Source of the DNA: Chitinophaga pollutisoli
GTDB lineage: Bacteria > Bacteroidota > Bacteroidia > Chitinophagales > Chitinophagaceae
DNA length: 64,000 nucleotides
Reading direction: 5' to 3'
NCBI RefSeq assembly: GCF_038396755.1
Contig: NZ_CP149822.1
Location: 310,001-374,000 of the forward strand
Positions 1 to 6,657 of this stretch are shown piece after piece; the first letter of the stretch is position 1; each line of letters opens with the position of its first letter. A program made the position numbers and the translations under genes. A model generated the notes under the pieces. It made no database searches and was not told the DNA's origin. It saw nothing but the letters and a program-made list of their open reading frames with translations.

Positions 1-252
1 TTTATCGCGCGAACGGAACACCCGCGTTACCGCCTGTACGAATTCCGAGCTTTGCGGCCCGAAGAAGTCGTGGGAGGCAACATAGGAGCCATCGGGCAGG
101 ATCGCCAGGGAAGGGGAACCTATATATGTTTTCGTCTCCGCGGGCACATAGGTGACGATGGCGCCCGGAGGGGCCTGCTGTGCGCGGACTTCTGCACCAG
201 AAGCAAGGAGCAGCGCCAGGAAAAGGGAGCATTTCAGGAGGGAGGCTTTCAT
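1..252 (-). CDS. Sialidase-family secreted protein, 5' end only (runs off the window)
   Basis: Reading the minus strand from an ATG at 252 gives 84 residues with no stop before the window edge. It begins with a clear signal peptide ([19 protein letters not shown], then a cleavage-like VRAQQ). The following residues, including [14 protein letters not shown] and [15 protein letters not shown], resemble the first blade of exo-alpha-sialidase/BNR-repeat proteins, which cut or bind terminal sugars outside the cell. A TAACTTTG element on the minus strand at 291-284 could be its -7 promoter box, but I see no good -33 box at the usual distance. The catalytic residues lie outside the window, so the enzyme activity is family inference. 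A longer ORF in another frame over the same bases has no signal peptide and unnatural composition. Confidence 0.7.
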   Translation of the reverse strand, partial: MKASLLKCSLFLALLLASGAEVRAQQAPPGAIVTYVPAETKTYIGSPSLAILPDGSYVASHDFFGPQSSEFVQAVTRVFRSRDK

Positions 253-346
253 GCGTCCAAGATGGTAAAAATTCCACGCCGGTCAAAGTTATTTCTCTAC
301 GTCAATACCTGGCTATGATGGTTTTGCGAGAATACGAAAACCGGAA

Positions 347-378
347 TTTGCGCCATATCCAATTATTACTTACATTTG
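347..378 (+). promoter_or_regulatory. Promoter of tRNA-Lys (Bacteroidota type)
   Basis: A TTTG at 347-350 (-33 element) is followed after 20 bases by TACATTTG at 371-378, which fits the Bacteroidota -7 consensus TAnnTTTG. The tRNA begins 16 bases further on, so transcription would start a few bases before the mature 5' end. Confidence 0.6.
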
Positions 379-393
379 AACCCACTCTATTAA

Positions 394-466
<73 letters not shown>

Positions 467-470
467 CTTG

Positions 471-506
471 AAGGGACAAATCTAAAAATAATGGATTTGT
501 CCCTTT
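471..506 (+). terminator. Rho-independent terminator after tRNA-Lys
   Basis: AAGGGACAAATC (471-482) pairs perfectly over 12 bp with GATTTGTCCCTT (494-505) across an AT-rich 11-nt loop, five bases after the tRNA. The T tract is short, but position and stem strength make it a convincing end of the tRNA transcript. Confidence 0.75.
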
Positions 507-588
507 ATACTGCGGAAATAAGGCATCAAAATAATTAATCTTCAAGGTGACTTAAGATGGCTTAATAATATCCAGCCATCCGTGAAGG

Positions 589-945
589 CTACTTCACCTG
601 GATTGTAGGGGTGTTATTTATTATCTTCCAATCTCCAGTATCCCGAATGCATATTATCAATGAGTGAAAGATAAGATACGCGCTTTCCAACGTCGTTTGT
701 GCAATAGCCATATTTCCTGATTGTTCCATGCTGTTTATGACCAGGCTCCTTGGGCTGCCTCCGAACCGCTTGGTACGGATGAGATCGATATAGTCAGATT
801 TTGAGAATACAAAAATCCCCTTTTCATCGAAAAACCCGTCCTGTATATTCTGAAAGCAGGGATGTAAGATGTTTTCCAATGCTGCCACATCACGATTGTC
901 GCCCGCCTTTACAAATGCCTCGATTGCTTTCTCTGCCTGTTCCAT
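589..945 (-). CDS. NTF2-like / DUF4440-type protein
   Basis: This 118-residue protein has the layout of small NTF2-fold proteins (SnoaL/DUF4440/lumazine-binding-like): an N-terminal helix (EKAIEAFVKAGDNRDVAALENILHP), a central strand region and the ending DTGDWKIINNTPTIQV. No catalytic residue can be assigned; such proteins are often small-molecule isomerases or stress proteins. Its start lies two bases after the stop of the azoreductase gene, so the two are almost certainly cotranscribed, downstream of a sigma factor whose own C-terminus is NTF2-like. Family call is good, function unknown. Confidence 0.75.
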   Translation of the reverse strand: MEQAEKAIEAFVKAGDNRDVAALENILHPCFQNIQDGFFDEKGIFVFSKSDYIDLIRTKRFGGSPRSLVINSMEQSGNMAIAQTTLESAYLIFHSLIICIRDTGDWKIINNTPTIQVK

Positions 946-947
946 TT

Positions 948-1532
948 TTATTTGTTTAAGATGTTTGTAAATAGTTCTTTCTGATGATTTAGTTGTTGTT
1001 GGACATATGCTTTATCTTCCGTTCCGTCCAATAAATAACAGTAAATCTCCTTTATGCCTATAAAATTCAGCATCTGCTGCAAATGCGTTTCTACCAGATT
1101 GGGCATATCTGATTGGAGTTCCCCCATCGTGGATAGAATGTAAGCTTTTTTGTTTTGCAGTAATCCGATTGCTTCGTCCTCCTGGTACCTGAAAGTTTTA
1201 CCTGTGCGCAACACCAGGTCAAAATAGGCTTTCAGCGAGGAAGGGATACCAAAATTGTACATAGGAACCGTGATAAGGATTTCATCGCATCCGAATAATT
1301 CAGCTATCAACCGGTCAGACAATTGCAGGCGGTCTGAATTATCCCCGGCAGCATAGAATGCCCCAAGTACTTCCTGCTCGAGATGGGGAATGAGCGAGGT
1401 GCCGACTTCGCGTATATTGACGCTTCCACCCGGATTCAGCTCTTTCCATGCCTGTACAAAATTGTCTCCCGCACTGCGGGAATAGGAGTTTTTCAGGCGT
1501 AAGCTGCTGTCAATTCTCAATAATGTCTTCAT
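948..1532 (-). CDS. azoR: FMN-dependent NADH-azoreductase (AzoR family)
   Basis: The 194-residue length and sequence fit the flavodoxin-like AzoR/NQO family, which reduces quinones and azo compounds with NAD(P)H. The N-terminal LLRIDSSLRLKNSYSR matches the FMN phosphate loop of AzoR, VPMYNFGIPSSLKAYFDLVLR is the conserved FMN-binding and dimer segment, and STMGEL lies where AzoR contacts the flavin. The protein is cytosolic, with no signal peptide. It follows the sigma-factor gene by 35 bases and precedes the NTF2-like gene by two, suggesting one operon for handling reactive quinones or electrophiles. The true substrate cannot be read from sequence. Confidence 0.88.
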   Translation of the reverse strand: MKTLLRIDSSLRLKNSYSRSAGDNFVQAWKELNPGGSVNIREVGTSLIPHLEQEVLGAFYAAGDNSDRLQLSDRLIAELFGCDEILITVPMYNFGIPSSLKAYFDLVLRTGKTFRYQEDEAIGLLQNKKAYILSTMGELQSDMPNLVETHLQQMLNFIGIKEIYCYLLDGTEDKAYVQQQLNHQKELFTNILNK

Positions 1533-1567
1533 CTTTTTTACGCTTTCTATGGAAGACAGTTTGCGTA

Positions 1568-2521
1568 CTAAATATGTGACAGCCTGGTAATATTTCTTAA
1601 CTTATCCGGGTCTACAATGGAGTATATTTCCTCGATTAATCCATCTTTATTTAATTGGAGGATATGACAGTTATGGAGCTTTTCATGCTCCCAAAAACAG
1701 ATAGCAGGCTGATGATTGAAAAATTGAAAGGTGAATGTTTTTCCCATCAGAAAGTGCTGCTGTACATACACCAATAAAGTGGCCGTAGCTGTCTTTCCTA
1801 TCTCCGAACCGCTCACTACCTGCACTTTAGAGCCCCCGTCCGCACTTAGTTTTATATCGTTTACCAATAAGTTCTGCAATTCTACGATGTCAGCCTGAGC
1901 CAATGCTTTCTGATACCTGCCCAAGGTCTCGAATGATTGATCCGAATGTGGGCTATAACTTGCGTATTTACTATTTTTTAATTGTTTATTGGCCCTGCTT
2001 AACAGTTGACGTGAATTTTCCATGGTTATTTCAAGCAGTTCGGCAATCTCTGCATGTGAATAATCGAAGCCCTCTTTCAAAATGAAAGCCGCCCTTTCTT
2101 TTGGATTCAGGTACTCCAGCAGCACGAGCATGGTATAAGTGGCGGTCTCCTCTTTTATGAGTTTTGCATCGGCATTTTCAAATGAAACAGGTTCGGGGAG
2201 CCATTCGCCGAAAACTTCTTTTTTACTTTGGCGGGTCTTAAAATTTATGGCATGATTAATCGTGCTTTTAATCAAAAAGTTGGATTCGTGGCGAATGTTT
2301 GATTTATCCAACGTAATGTATTTTTCCAGTACATCCTGTACCAAATCCTTTGCATCTTCGTAAGAACCGACAATATTATAGGCATAGGTCAGGAGTTTAT
2401 TATAGTACCTTTGCATTGGCTTTAAAATTTTATTGAAGTTACCCGCTTCCTCGTTTGCAGATAGCAGGTTTAAATTACTCCTCGACCGTCTGATAGATAC
2501 CCCTTTCCATCGTAATAGCAT
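1568..2521 (-). CDS. ECF sigma factor with C-terminal SnoaL-like domain (ECF41-like)
   Basis: This is a sigma-70 family extracytoplasmic-function sigma factor. Region 2 (about residues 35-100) contains YNIVGSYEDAKDLVQDVL, the usual core-polymerase-binding motif. Region 4 (about 135-185) contains LNPKERAAFILKEGFDYSH and AEIAELLEITMENSRQLLSR, a promoter-binding helix-turn-helix. The last 120 residues look like the SnoaL/NTF2 domain that tunes activity in the ECF41 group, which normally lacks an anti-sigma factor. The ATG at 2521 overlaps the previous gene by 47 bases; an internal ATG at 2416 is possible, but residues before it (FNKILKP) look like sigma region 2, so I keep the longer start. Its likely targets are its own operon. 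Confidence 0.82.
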   Translation of the reverse strand: MLLRWKGVSIRRSRSNLNLLSANEEAGNFNKILKPMQRYYNKLLTYAYNIVGSYEDAKDLVQDVLEKYITLDKSNIRHESNFLIKSTINHAINFKTRQSKKEVFGEWLPEPVSFENADAKLIKEETATYTMLVLLEYLNPKERAAFILKEGFDYSHAEIAELLEITMENSRQLLSRANKQLKNSKYASYSPHSDQSFETLGRYQKALAQADIVELQNLLVNDIKLSADGGSKVQVVSGSEIGKTATATLLVYVQQHFLMGKTFTFQFFNHQPAICFWEHEKLHNCHILQLNKDGLIEEIYSIVDPDKLRNITRLSHI

Positions 2522-2912
2522 GTTGCGCTAAAAAGGCCGGCAAATTAATCCCTGCCCTTTGCATCGCCTCCCTTATGACTACGCTGGCATCCTCCATGCG
2601 CTGTCGGTGTTCCCAGGTGGCAACCGTAATAACCTGAAGGTCTCCACTATCATCTGTCTGTTGAAAAATTTCATATTTTACAAAGCCAGGCTGCTGCCGG
2701 AGCGTATTCCTGATGAAAAGCGATTTTTCAGCATACGCCGCAATAGCTTTTTGGGGAATGCTGATTTTATCAATAACGGCCACCTGTTCTGAAACAATGC
2801 GCTCTTCTCTGTTTTTTTGTTCCATTTTGAATTGATTTTTATGTTGACCAAATGCTTTCATCGCCATAAGGATAGGCATGATAAGGATTATGGTTTTTAA
2901 TATTTGCTTCAT
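2475..2912 (-). CDS. Secreted antibiotic biosynthesis monooxygenase (ABM) domain protein
   Basis: About 145 residues from the ATG at 2912; an ATG at 2936 adds eight residues but spoils the signal peptide MKQILKTIILIMPILMAMKA-FGQ. The mature part has the ABM ferredoxin-like fold pattern: FIRNTLRQQPGFVKYEIFQQ, then VITVATWEHRQRMEDASVVIREAM. ABM proteins are small monooxygenases or quinol/haem handlers; no catalytic residue can be assigned. An exported ABM protein is less common than the cytosolic form. It sits between the LysE-like fragment (11 bases upstream) and the sigma factor (47-base overlap), so it belongs to the same transcript. Confidence 0.75.
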   Translation of the reverse strand: MKQILKTIILIMPILMAMKAFGQHKNQFKMEQKNREERIVSEQVAVIDKISIPQKAIAAYAEKSLFIRNTLRQQPGFVKYEIFQQTDDSGDLQVITVATWEHRQRMEDASVVIREAMQRAGINLPAFLAQHAITMERGIYQTVEE

Positions 2913-2923
2913 ACAACTTGTAA

Positions 2924-3088
2924 TTATTGTTTCCATCTCAGTTTACCGTTTTTATCGAACATTTCGATAGACGGGTTGCCCAGAGTAACAACTGCCATGA
3001 TGATAAGATAAATCATATTCGGCCCCGGGCTCATCAACATCAGAAAAGCTGCTACAGCAAGCCATAAAAGCTCATGAATAGCATTCAT
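2924..3088 (-). pseudogene. LysE/RhtB-like exporter N-terminus fused to a foreign tail (remnant)
   Basis: An ATG at 3088 opens a 54-codon frame ending in TAA at 2926-2924. Its first 30 residues, including LWLAVAAFLMLMSPGPNMIYLI, match the first membrane helix and the SPGPNMIYLI signature of LysE/RhtB amino-acid exporters, which are normally about 200 residues long. Where the family would continue, the frame runs into VTLGNPSIEMFDKNGKLRWKQ, a soluble-looking C-terminus of unknown origin. The simplest reading is a deletion that joined the start of an exporter gene to the end of another gene. It lies inside the DoxX-to-NTF2 operon and could still be translated. Confidence 0.6.
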
Positions 3089-3100
3089 CGCTATTTAAAT

Positions 3101-3553
3101 TTAAGCATTGATTTTCTTGGATATCAGATTGTCCAGTGAATATTTTCCGCTGCCCTGAATAAATAGTGCCAGGCATAAGCCGATCATCAGCAAGTGATAT
3201 TCGAATCCCTCACCCTCCTTATCGCCAAACCAGTTCATAAAAAAGCCATGCTCAAGATGTCCTGCAAATAAAATTATCCCAATAAAAAGGCCTCCCATTG
3301 CAATTGCCCAAAAACGGGAGGCAAAGCCTGTTATTATAAAAATGGGTGCAAAGAACTCTATTAAAATAACTAATAATCCAACAAGCCATGGGTGTCCCAT
3401 CTGTTGCAAACCCTCCAAAGTATGGGTAAACCCAAAGCCGCCAAACCAGCCTAACATAGCCTGCGCTCCGTGTGGAAACATAACGATGCCTATGGTCAGG
3501 CGAATAATCAGACCTGTATAATCGTTGTGCGTATTGAAAATTTGATGTTTCAT
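3101..3553 (-). CDS. DoxX family membrane protein
   Basis: A 150-residue protein with about four membrane helices and the DoxX-family pattern: GLIIRLTIGIVMFPHGAQAMLGWFG, then GLLVILIEFFAPIFIITGFASRFWAIAMGGLF, and a C-terminal helix LLMIGLCLALFIQGSGKYSLD. DoxX proteins are inner-membrane proteins linked to quinone chemistry, thiosulfate oxidation or oxidative stress, but their reaction is mostly not defined. The start is 12 bases before the LysE-like remnant is reached from its stop, and the gene leads the run of redox genes down to 589. This setting suits an oxidative or electrophile response. Confidence 0.88.
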   Translation of the reverse strand: MKHQIFNTHNDYTGLIIRLTIGIVMFPHGAQAMLGWFGGFGFTHTLEGLQQMGHPWLVGLLVILIEFFAPIFIITGFASRFWAIAMGGLFIGIILFAGHLEHGFFMNWFGDKEGEGFEYHLLMIGLCLALFIQGSGKYSLDNLISKKINA

Positions 3554-3584
3554 GATTTCTTTCGTTATTTAATGCTACCATTAT

Positions 3585-4223
3585 TCAAAATACTTTTCTC
3601 ATGAAAAGTCCAAAGTTGCTGTAGTTTGTGGCAAAACGTCCGTACTGGTCAAAATTTGCGGCCAAGCCAAACTGTTTGCTTCCGGTATCTATCCCTGCCC
3701 TTGCATATTGATAGCTGCGGCTATGTCCGTCCCGGTTCCATGTGGTCATATATTGAAATCGGGCGTATAGGTTTACAGGCCTGTTGGCGGCTCCATGATA
3801 TTCAATAAAGCCCATCAGTTCGAGATTGGGGTCAGACCATATATCCATCCTCGGGTAAACCAGCACAGATGTTGTTTTCCCTTTATGGAAATACTGGAAA
3901 AATACAGATGGTCTTACCCGGTTCACGGGCGTGAAGATGGTTCCAACTCCTGATGTCCATCGTTGACTCATCGCATAGGAAATGTAAGACTGGCTCATGA
4001 TTTCATTTCCCCGCTTTTTATCATAAGGTATAAGAACCGACGAGGTATGAAAGAACCCGAGGGATTTCTCGGGATCGAACCTTGTAGCGAACGAATGCTG
4101 ATAATAATACCCGGCATGTCCCGCACTGATTTCAACAGGTATCTGCGCCCGGCTATGCAAGTGCCATATATTGATAAACAACCAGGCCAACAAGTGTTTT
4201 ATTATCGTTGTTTCTTTCATCAT
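3585..4223 (-). CDS. Putative outer-membrane beta-barrel protein of unknown function
   Basis: A 212-residue protein with an N-terminal hydrophobic stretch (LLAWLFINIWHLHSRAQ) that reads as a signal peptide. The rest alternates short amphipathic strands rich in Tyr, Phe and Gly (RFQYMTTWNRDGHSRSYQYARAGID, and the end NYSNFGLFMRKVF with terminal Phe), which is typical of outer-membrane barrels in Bacteroidota. I do not recognise a named family. It lies 32 bases upstream of the DoxX gene in the same direction and may head the operon. Barrel topology is an inference from composition. Confidence 0.55.
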   Translation of the reverse strand: MMKETTIIKHLLAWLFINIWHLHSRAQIPVEISAGHAGYYYQHSFATRFDPEKSLGFFHTSSVLIPYDKKRGNEIMSQSYISYAMSQRWTSGVGTIFTPVNRVRPSVFFQYFHKGKTTSVLVYPRMDIWSDPNLELMGFIEYHGAANRPVNLYARFQYMTTWNRDGHSRSYQYARAGIDTGSKQFGLAANFDQYGRFATNYSNFGLFMRKVF

Positions 4224-4619
4224 TCTTTTCAGATTTCATTTTTTGCCAGTCTCTGGCCGGAAAATTATTACAGCCAACCACTATTCACTATATTGACACA
4301 TGAGGTGCTGAAAACGTGACAAACCATTCAGGATATTTTTATAACGTAGGTGATTTGTCCTGTTTTTTCGTAACGAAAGAAACACTGATATGCTGCGAAA
4401 CGGCATGTAGGATAGCATTTACCATCCCGATAGCGATATCTTATCTTGATTCAGAATCAACAAATTACGTAGGATTTTCAACCGTCTTTTTGAACGCGGC
4501 GGGGAGCCGACCTTCGTAGCTTCTGAATGCCCGCGAAAGATGCGACGCAACCTATAGGATGCTTCGCGGGAGCACATACCACTTATCCACTTCTTATTCT
4601 GAGGGATTTTATTTTCGTA
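4224..4619. other. 396-bp AT-rich intergenic stretch with gene debris
   Basis: No intact gene is visible here. The minus strand holds the AraC C-terminal fragment at 4465-4551; the rest has frequent stops in all frames and no repeats that I can see. A 67-codon plus-strand frame at 4316-4519 has no recognisable motif and crosses the AraC fragment antisense, so I do not call it. Confidence 0.6.
4465..4551 (-). pseudogene. C-terminal fragment of an AraC-family regulator
   Basis: Read on the minus strand after an in-frame TAG, this 28-codon stretch gives VASHLSRAFRSYEG, then RLPAAFKKTVENPT and a TAA stop at 4467-4465. The pattern SHxSRAFRxYEGxxPAAFKK is the last helix and end of AraC-type DNA-binding domains. 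Nothing upstream in any frame restores the missing approx. 80 residues of the domain. It is too short to act and looks like the residue of a deleted regulator next to rida-type and Crp-type genes. Confidence 0.5.
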
Positions 4620-5027
4620 TTACTTCTCCCAATCTGCCGCCGCATCAGCGACAGCAATGGCTTCTATCTCAATCAATGCATCCGGTGAAAACAATGAGGA
4701 TACTTCAAAAATAGTATCCGCCGGATATGGTGGGGTAAAGTATTTGCCTCTCAATCCGACAATCTTCTCAAAGTTCTTCATATCCCGGAGCATGATAGTG
4801 ACCTTAACCACGTTCTTCAAACTTGAACCTCCAGCTTTCAATACCTTGTCCAGGTTTTCAAAAGCCATTTGTGCCTGGGCATCAAAGTCGCCTATGCCTG
4901 TCAGCTTTCCGTCCTTACCAATAGCGGTCTGCCCCGAAATAAACAATAAATCACCTACACGGTGTCCCTGTGCCAGACGGAATGGTTCATAAGCGTCCGG
5001 CGTAATTTTAATTTGTGAAATATTCAT
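4620..5027 (-). CDS. RidA family deaminase
   Basis: A 135-residue protein of the RidA/YjgF/UK114 family. It has the family's LLFISGQTAIGKDGKLTG strand, the DFDAQAQMAFENLDKVLKAGG helix and the ending FSPDALIEIEAIAVAD. RidA enzymes hydrolyse reactive enamines/imines such as 2-aminoacrylate. The conserved arginine that binds the carboxylate is normally near residue 105; here the segment reads LRGKYFTPPYPADTIFEVSSLF, and the usual PxRxxV arginine appears replaced (PADTIFEV). It may therefore be a non-archetypal family member without the deaminase activity. It is followed upstream by a broken Crp/Fnr gene that may once have controlled it. Confidence 0.85.
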   Translation of the reverse strand: MNISQIKITPDAYEPFRLAQGHRVGDLLFISGQTAIGKDGKLTGIGDFDAQAQMAFENLDKVLKAGGSSLKNVVKVTIMLRDMKNFEKIVGLRGKYFTPPYPADTIFEVSSLFSPDALIEIEAIAVADAAADWEK

Positions 5028-5179
5028 TTTTATTTATTTGAAGTTATAAGCATTCCCTTTGCCATGTAATGGCGTTCTGGAAAATAGGATGATGTTTCCT
5101 TGCTTCTTGATATTATGAAGCAAAGTTGACGGTAATTGATGGAGAAAAAATTGACCTAGGTCAAGACGATTTATTTTTT

Positions 5180-5745
5180 TTAATTAATGCGGCTTATAAA
5201 TTCAGCAGACACACCCAAATAGGAGGCAATCAGATATTGGGGTACTTTAGAAGCTATGGTTGGGTAATTTTCCAAAAAGGCAACATATCTGCTTTCGGCA
5301 TCATACACATTGTTATAGATAATTCTCTTTTGCAATACGCCCAGATAACTCTCCAATATTAACCGAAAGTACCGTTCCAAACAGGGAAGTTCAGCCAGTA
5401 ATTGCTGAAAAGCATAATGGCTAATCTGTAAAACGGTCGTTCTTTCTATGGCTTGTATGTTGTATATGGATGGCTTCTGTTTGGAAAAGCTATCCAGGTC
5501 AGAAGCCCACCAGTCGTCGATAGCAAAAAACAGGATTTCCTCCTTGCCATTGTCTGTATTGATGTAAAATGCTTTCAAGGCACCCGAAACGACATAACTA
5601 TCATATCGACAGGTATCGCCGTACGTAAGAGATAGTCTCCTTTTTCTAATGTTTTCTTCGTCCAAAAACCTTCGAAAGTTGAGATTTCATCATGCGTAAG
5701 TTTTATATATTTCGATATGTTTTCTAATAAAGCACTTTCGACCAT
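5180..5745 (-). pseudogene. Crp/Fnr family transcriptional regulator, frameshifted
   Basis: Two minus-strand frames together make one Crp/Fnr-like protein of about 188 residues. Frame A from ATG 5745 gives MVESALLENISKYIKLT up to TLEKGDYLLRT; frame B continues GDTCRYDSYVVSGALKAFY, then EILFFAIDDWWASDLDSF and the helix-turn-helix region SKVPQYLIASYLGVSAEFISRIN. The join is near 5617-5626, where one base is missing relative to a continuous reading LLRTGDTC. The C-terminus also stops a few residues earlier than usual (SRIN instead of SRIRKK-like). There is no homopolymer at the site, so a real loss of function is as likely as a sequencing error. Such regulators bind small ligands and often sit beside redox genes. 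Confidence 0.75.
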
Positions 5746-5789
5746 ATAAGCATTCCTTTTTCGTTTGCAAAATATCAATTAATAAGTCG

Positions 5790-6041
5790 TTACTGCTCTT
5801 CAAGTATTTTTTTTAAAGATTTCAAATCGCTCACTACATCTTGCCCATCTTTTTCAAATGCTTTATCTGTCAACTGCCTGAAATTGGCTTCCATGACCTG
5901 CTTCACATTGTTGGCTCCGGTTTCAAAATTTTTCCAGCCGGCGTGTAAACGCCGACAACCTGGACTACCCATTTTAATACATTCTGGATGATATAGCTGG
6001 TCCAACTTTACGATAGCTTTGCGGTTCATTAATACGTTCAT
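5790..6041 (-). CDS. Small protein of unknown function, probably truncated
   Basis: An 83-codon frame with a plausible helical, charged C-terminal half (NNVKQVMEANFRQLTDKAFEK and SDLKSLKKILEEQ) and a cysteine-containing N-terminal half (YHPECIKMGSPGCRR). I recognise no family. The annotated ATG at 6041 lies only three bases from the divergent ATG of the acetyltransferase gene, leaving no room for either promoter or ribosome site. Either the start is the internal ATG at 5972, or the 5' part was lost when flanking DNA was joined here. Confidence 0.35.
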   Translation of the reverse strand: MNVLMNRKAIVKLDQLYHPECIKMGSPGCRRLHAGWKNFETGANNVKQVMEANFRQLTDKAFEKDGQDVVSDLKSLKKILEEQ

Positions 6042-6044
6042 TTT

Positions 6045-6491
6045 ATGGATTTCAAGATCGAAAAAGCTATGTTGAAAGATGTCGGCATAGCTGCGGATTT
6101 ATTCAACCAGTACCGCGTTTTCTACCGCCAGGCGCCGGATTACGAGACATGTAAAGCATTTATCCATGACCGTTTGCGGCAGGAACAGTCGCATATCTTT
6201 TTGGTATACGTGGAAGGCCGGCCGGCCGGGTTCGTCCAGCTGTACGAGCTTTATCATTATATCAGGCTTGGAAAGCAATGGTTGCTCAGCGATCTGTTCG
6301 TTCACCCCGATTTCCGCGGGAGGGGGCTTTCTGTGGCGCTGATCGACCGGGCCAAGCAATGGTGCGATGAAACCGGCGCCTGCGGGCTGATGCTGGAAAC
6401 CGAAAAAACGAACGACATCGGTAACAAGCTTTATCCCCGCTGCGGCTTCGAATATGATGGGGCGCATAACTACTATTATTGGTGGAAATAA
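6045..6491 (+). CDS. GNAT family N-acetyltransferase
   Basis: A 148-residue single-domain GNAT protein that moves an acetyl group from acetyl-CoA to an amine. It opens with a standard first strand and helix (FKIEKAMLKDVGIAADLFNQY). The acetyl-CoA pyrophosphate loop is FRGRGLSVALIDRAKQW (Q/R-x-x-G-x-G/A type) after LSDLFVHPD, and the C-terminus has the usual LETEKTNDIGNKLYPRCGFEYD. The substrate is unknown; close homologues act on small amines or peptides. It marks the point where base composition becomes GC-richer again. Confidence 0.9.
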   Translation: MDFKIEKAMLKDVGIAADLFNQYRVFYRQAPDYETCKAFIHDRLRQEQSHIFLVYVEGRPAGFVQLYELYHYIRLGKQWLLSDLFVHPDFRGRGLSVALIDRAKQWCDETGACGLMLETEKTNDIGNKLYPRCGFEYDGAHNYYYWWK

Positions 6492-6509
6492 ACCGGCCTT
6501 CCTGTCACA

Positions 6510-6612
6510 CTACTGTCAATTAAGCCACCTCTATCCTACCTCTTAGTCACCCTTTAGCCACCTATGAGCCTCCTTATATAGGAGGTAGCTCCTGCATGCC
6601 TTTTAAACGGTG
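6510..6612. repeat. Short imperfect repeats and hairpin upstream of the 6658 gene
   Basis: Within 6518-6566 the unit A-GCCACCT / TAGTCACC / TAGCCACCT recurs about three times. It is followed by GAGCCTCC-TTATATA-GGAGG-TA-GCTC, an inverted repeat with a seven-base AT loop at about 6566-6591. There is no T tract, so this is not a standard terminator for the acetyltransferase gene. It could be a regulatory hairpin in the leader of the next gene. Confidence 0.4.
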
Positions 6613-6657
6613 AGATACCGGTTTATTGTTTATTCATAATACATAAATCTATCTATC

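Noticed and set aside
4316..4519. 67-codon plus-strand frame in the intergenic debris
   Set aside because: Runs antisense to the AraC fragment and has no motif or start context.
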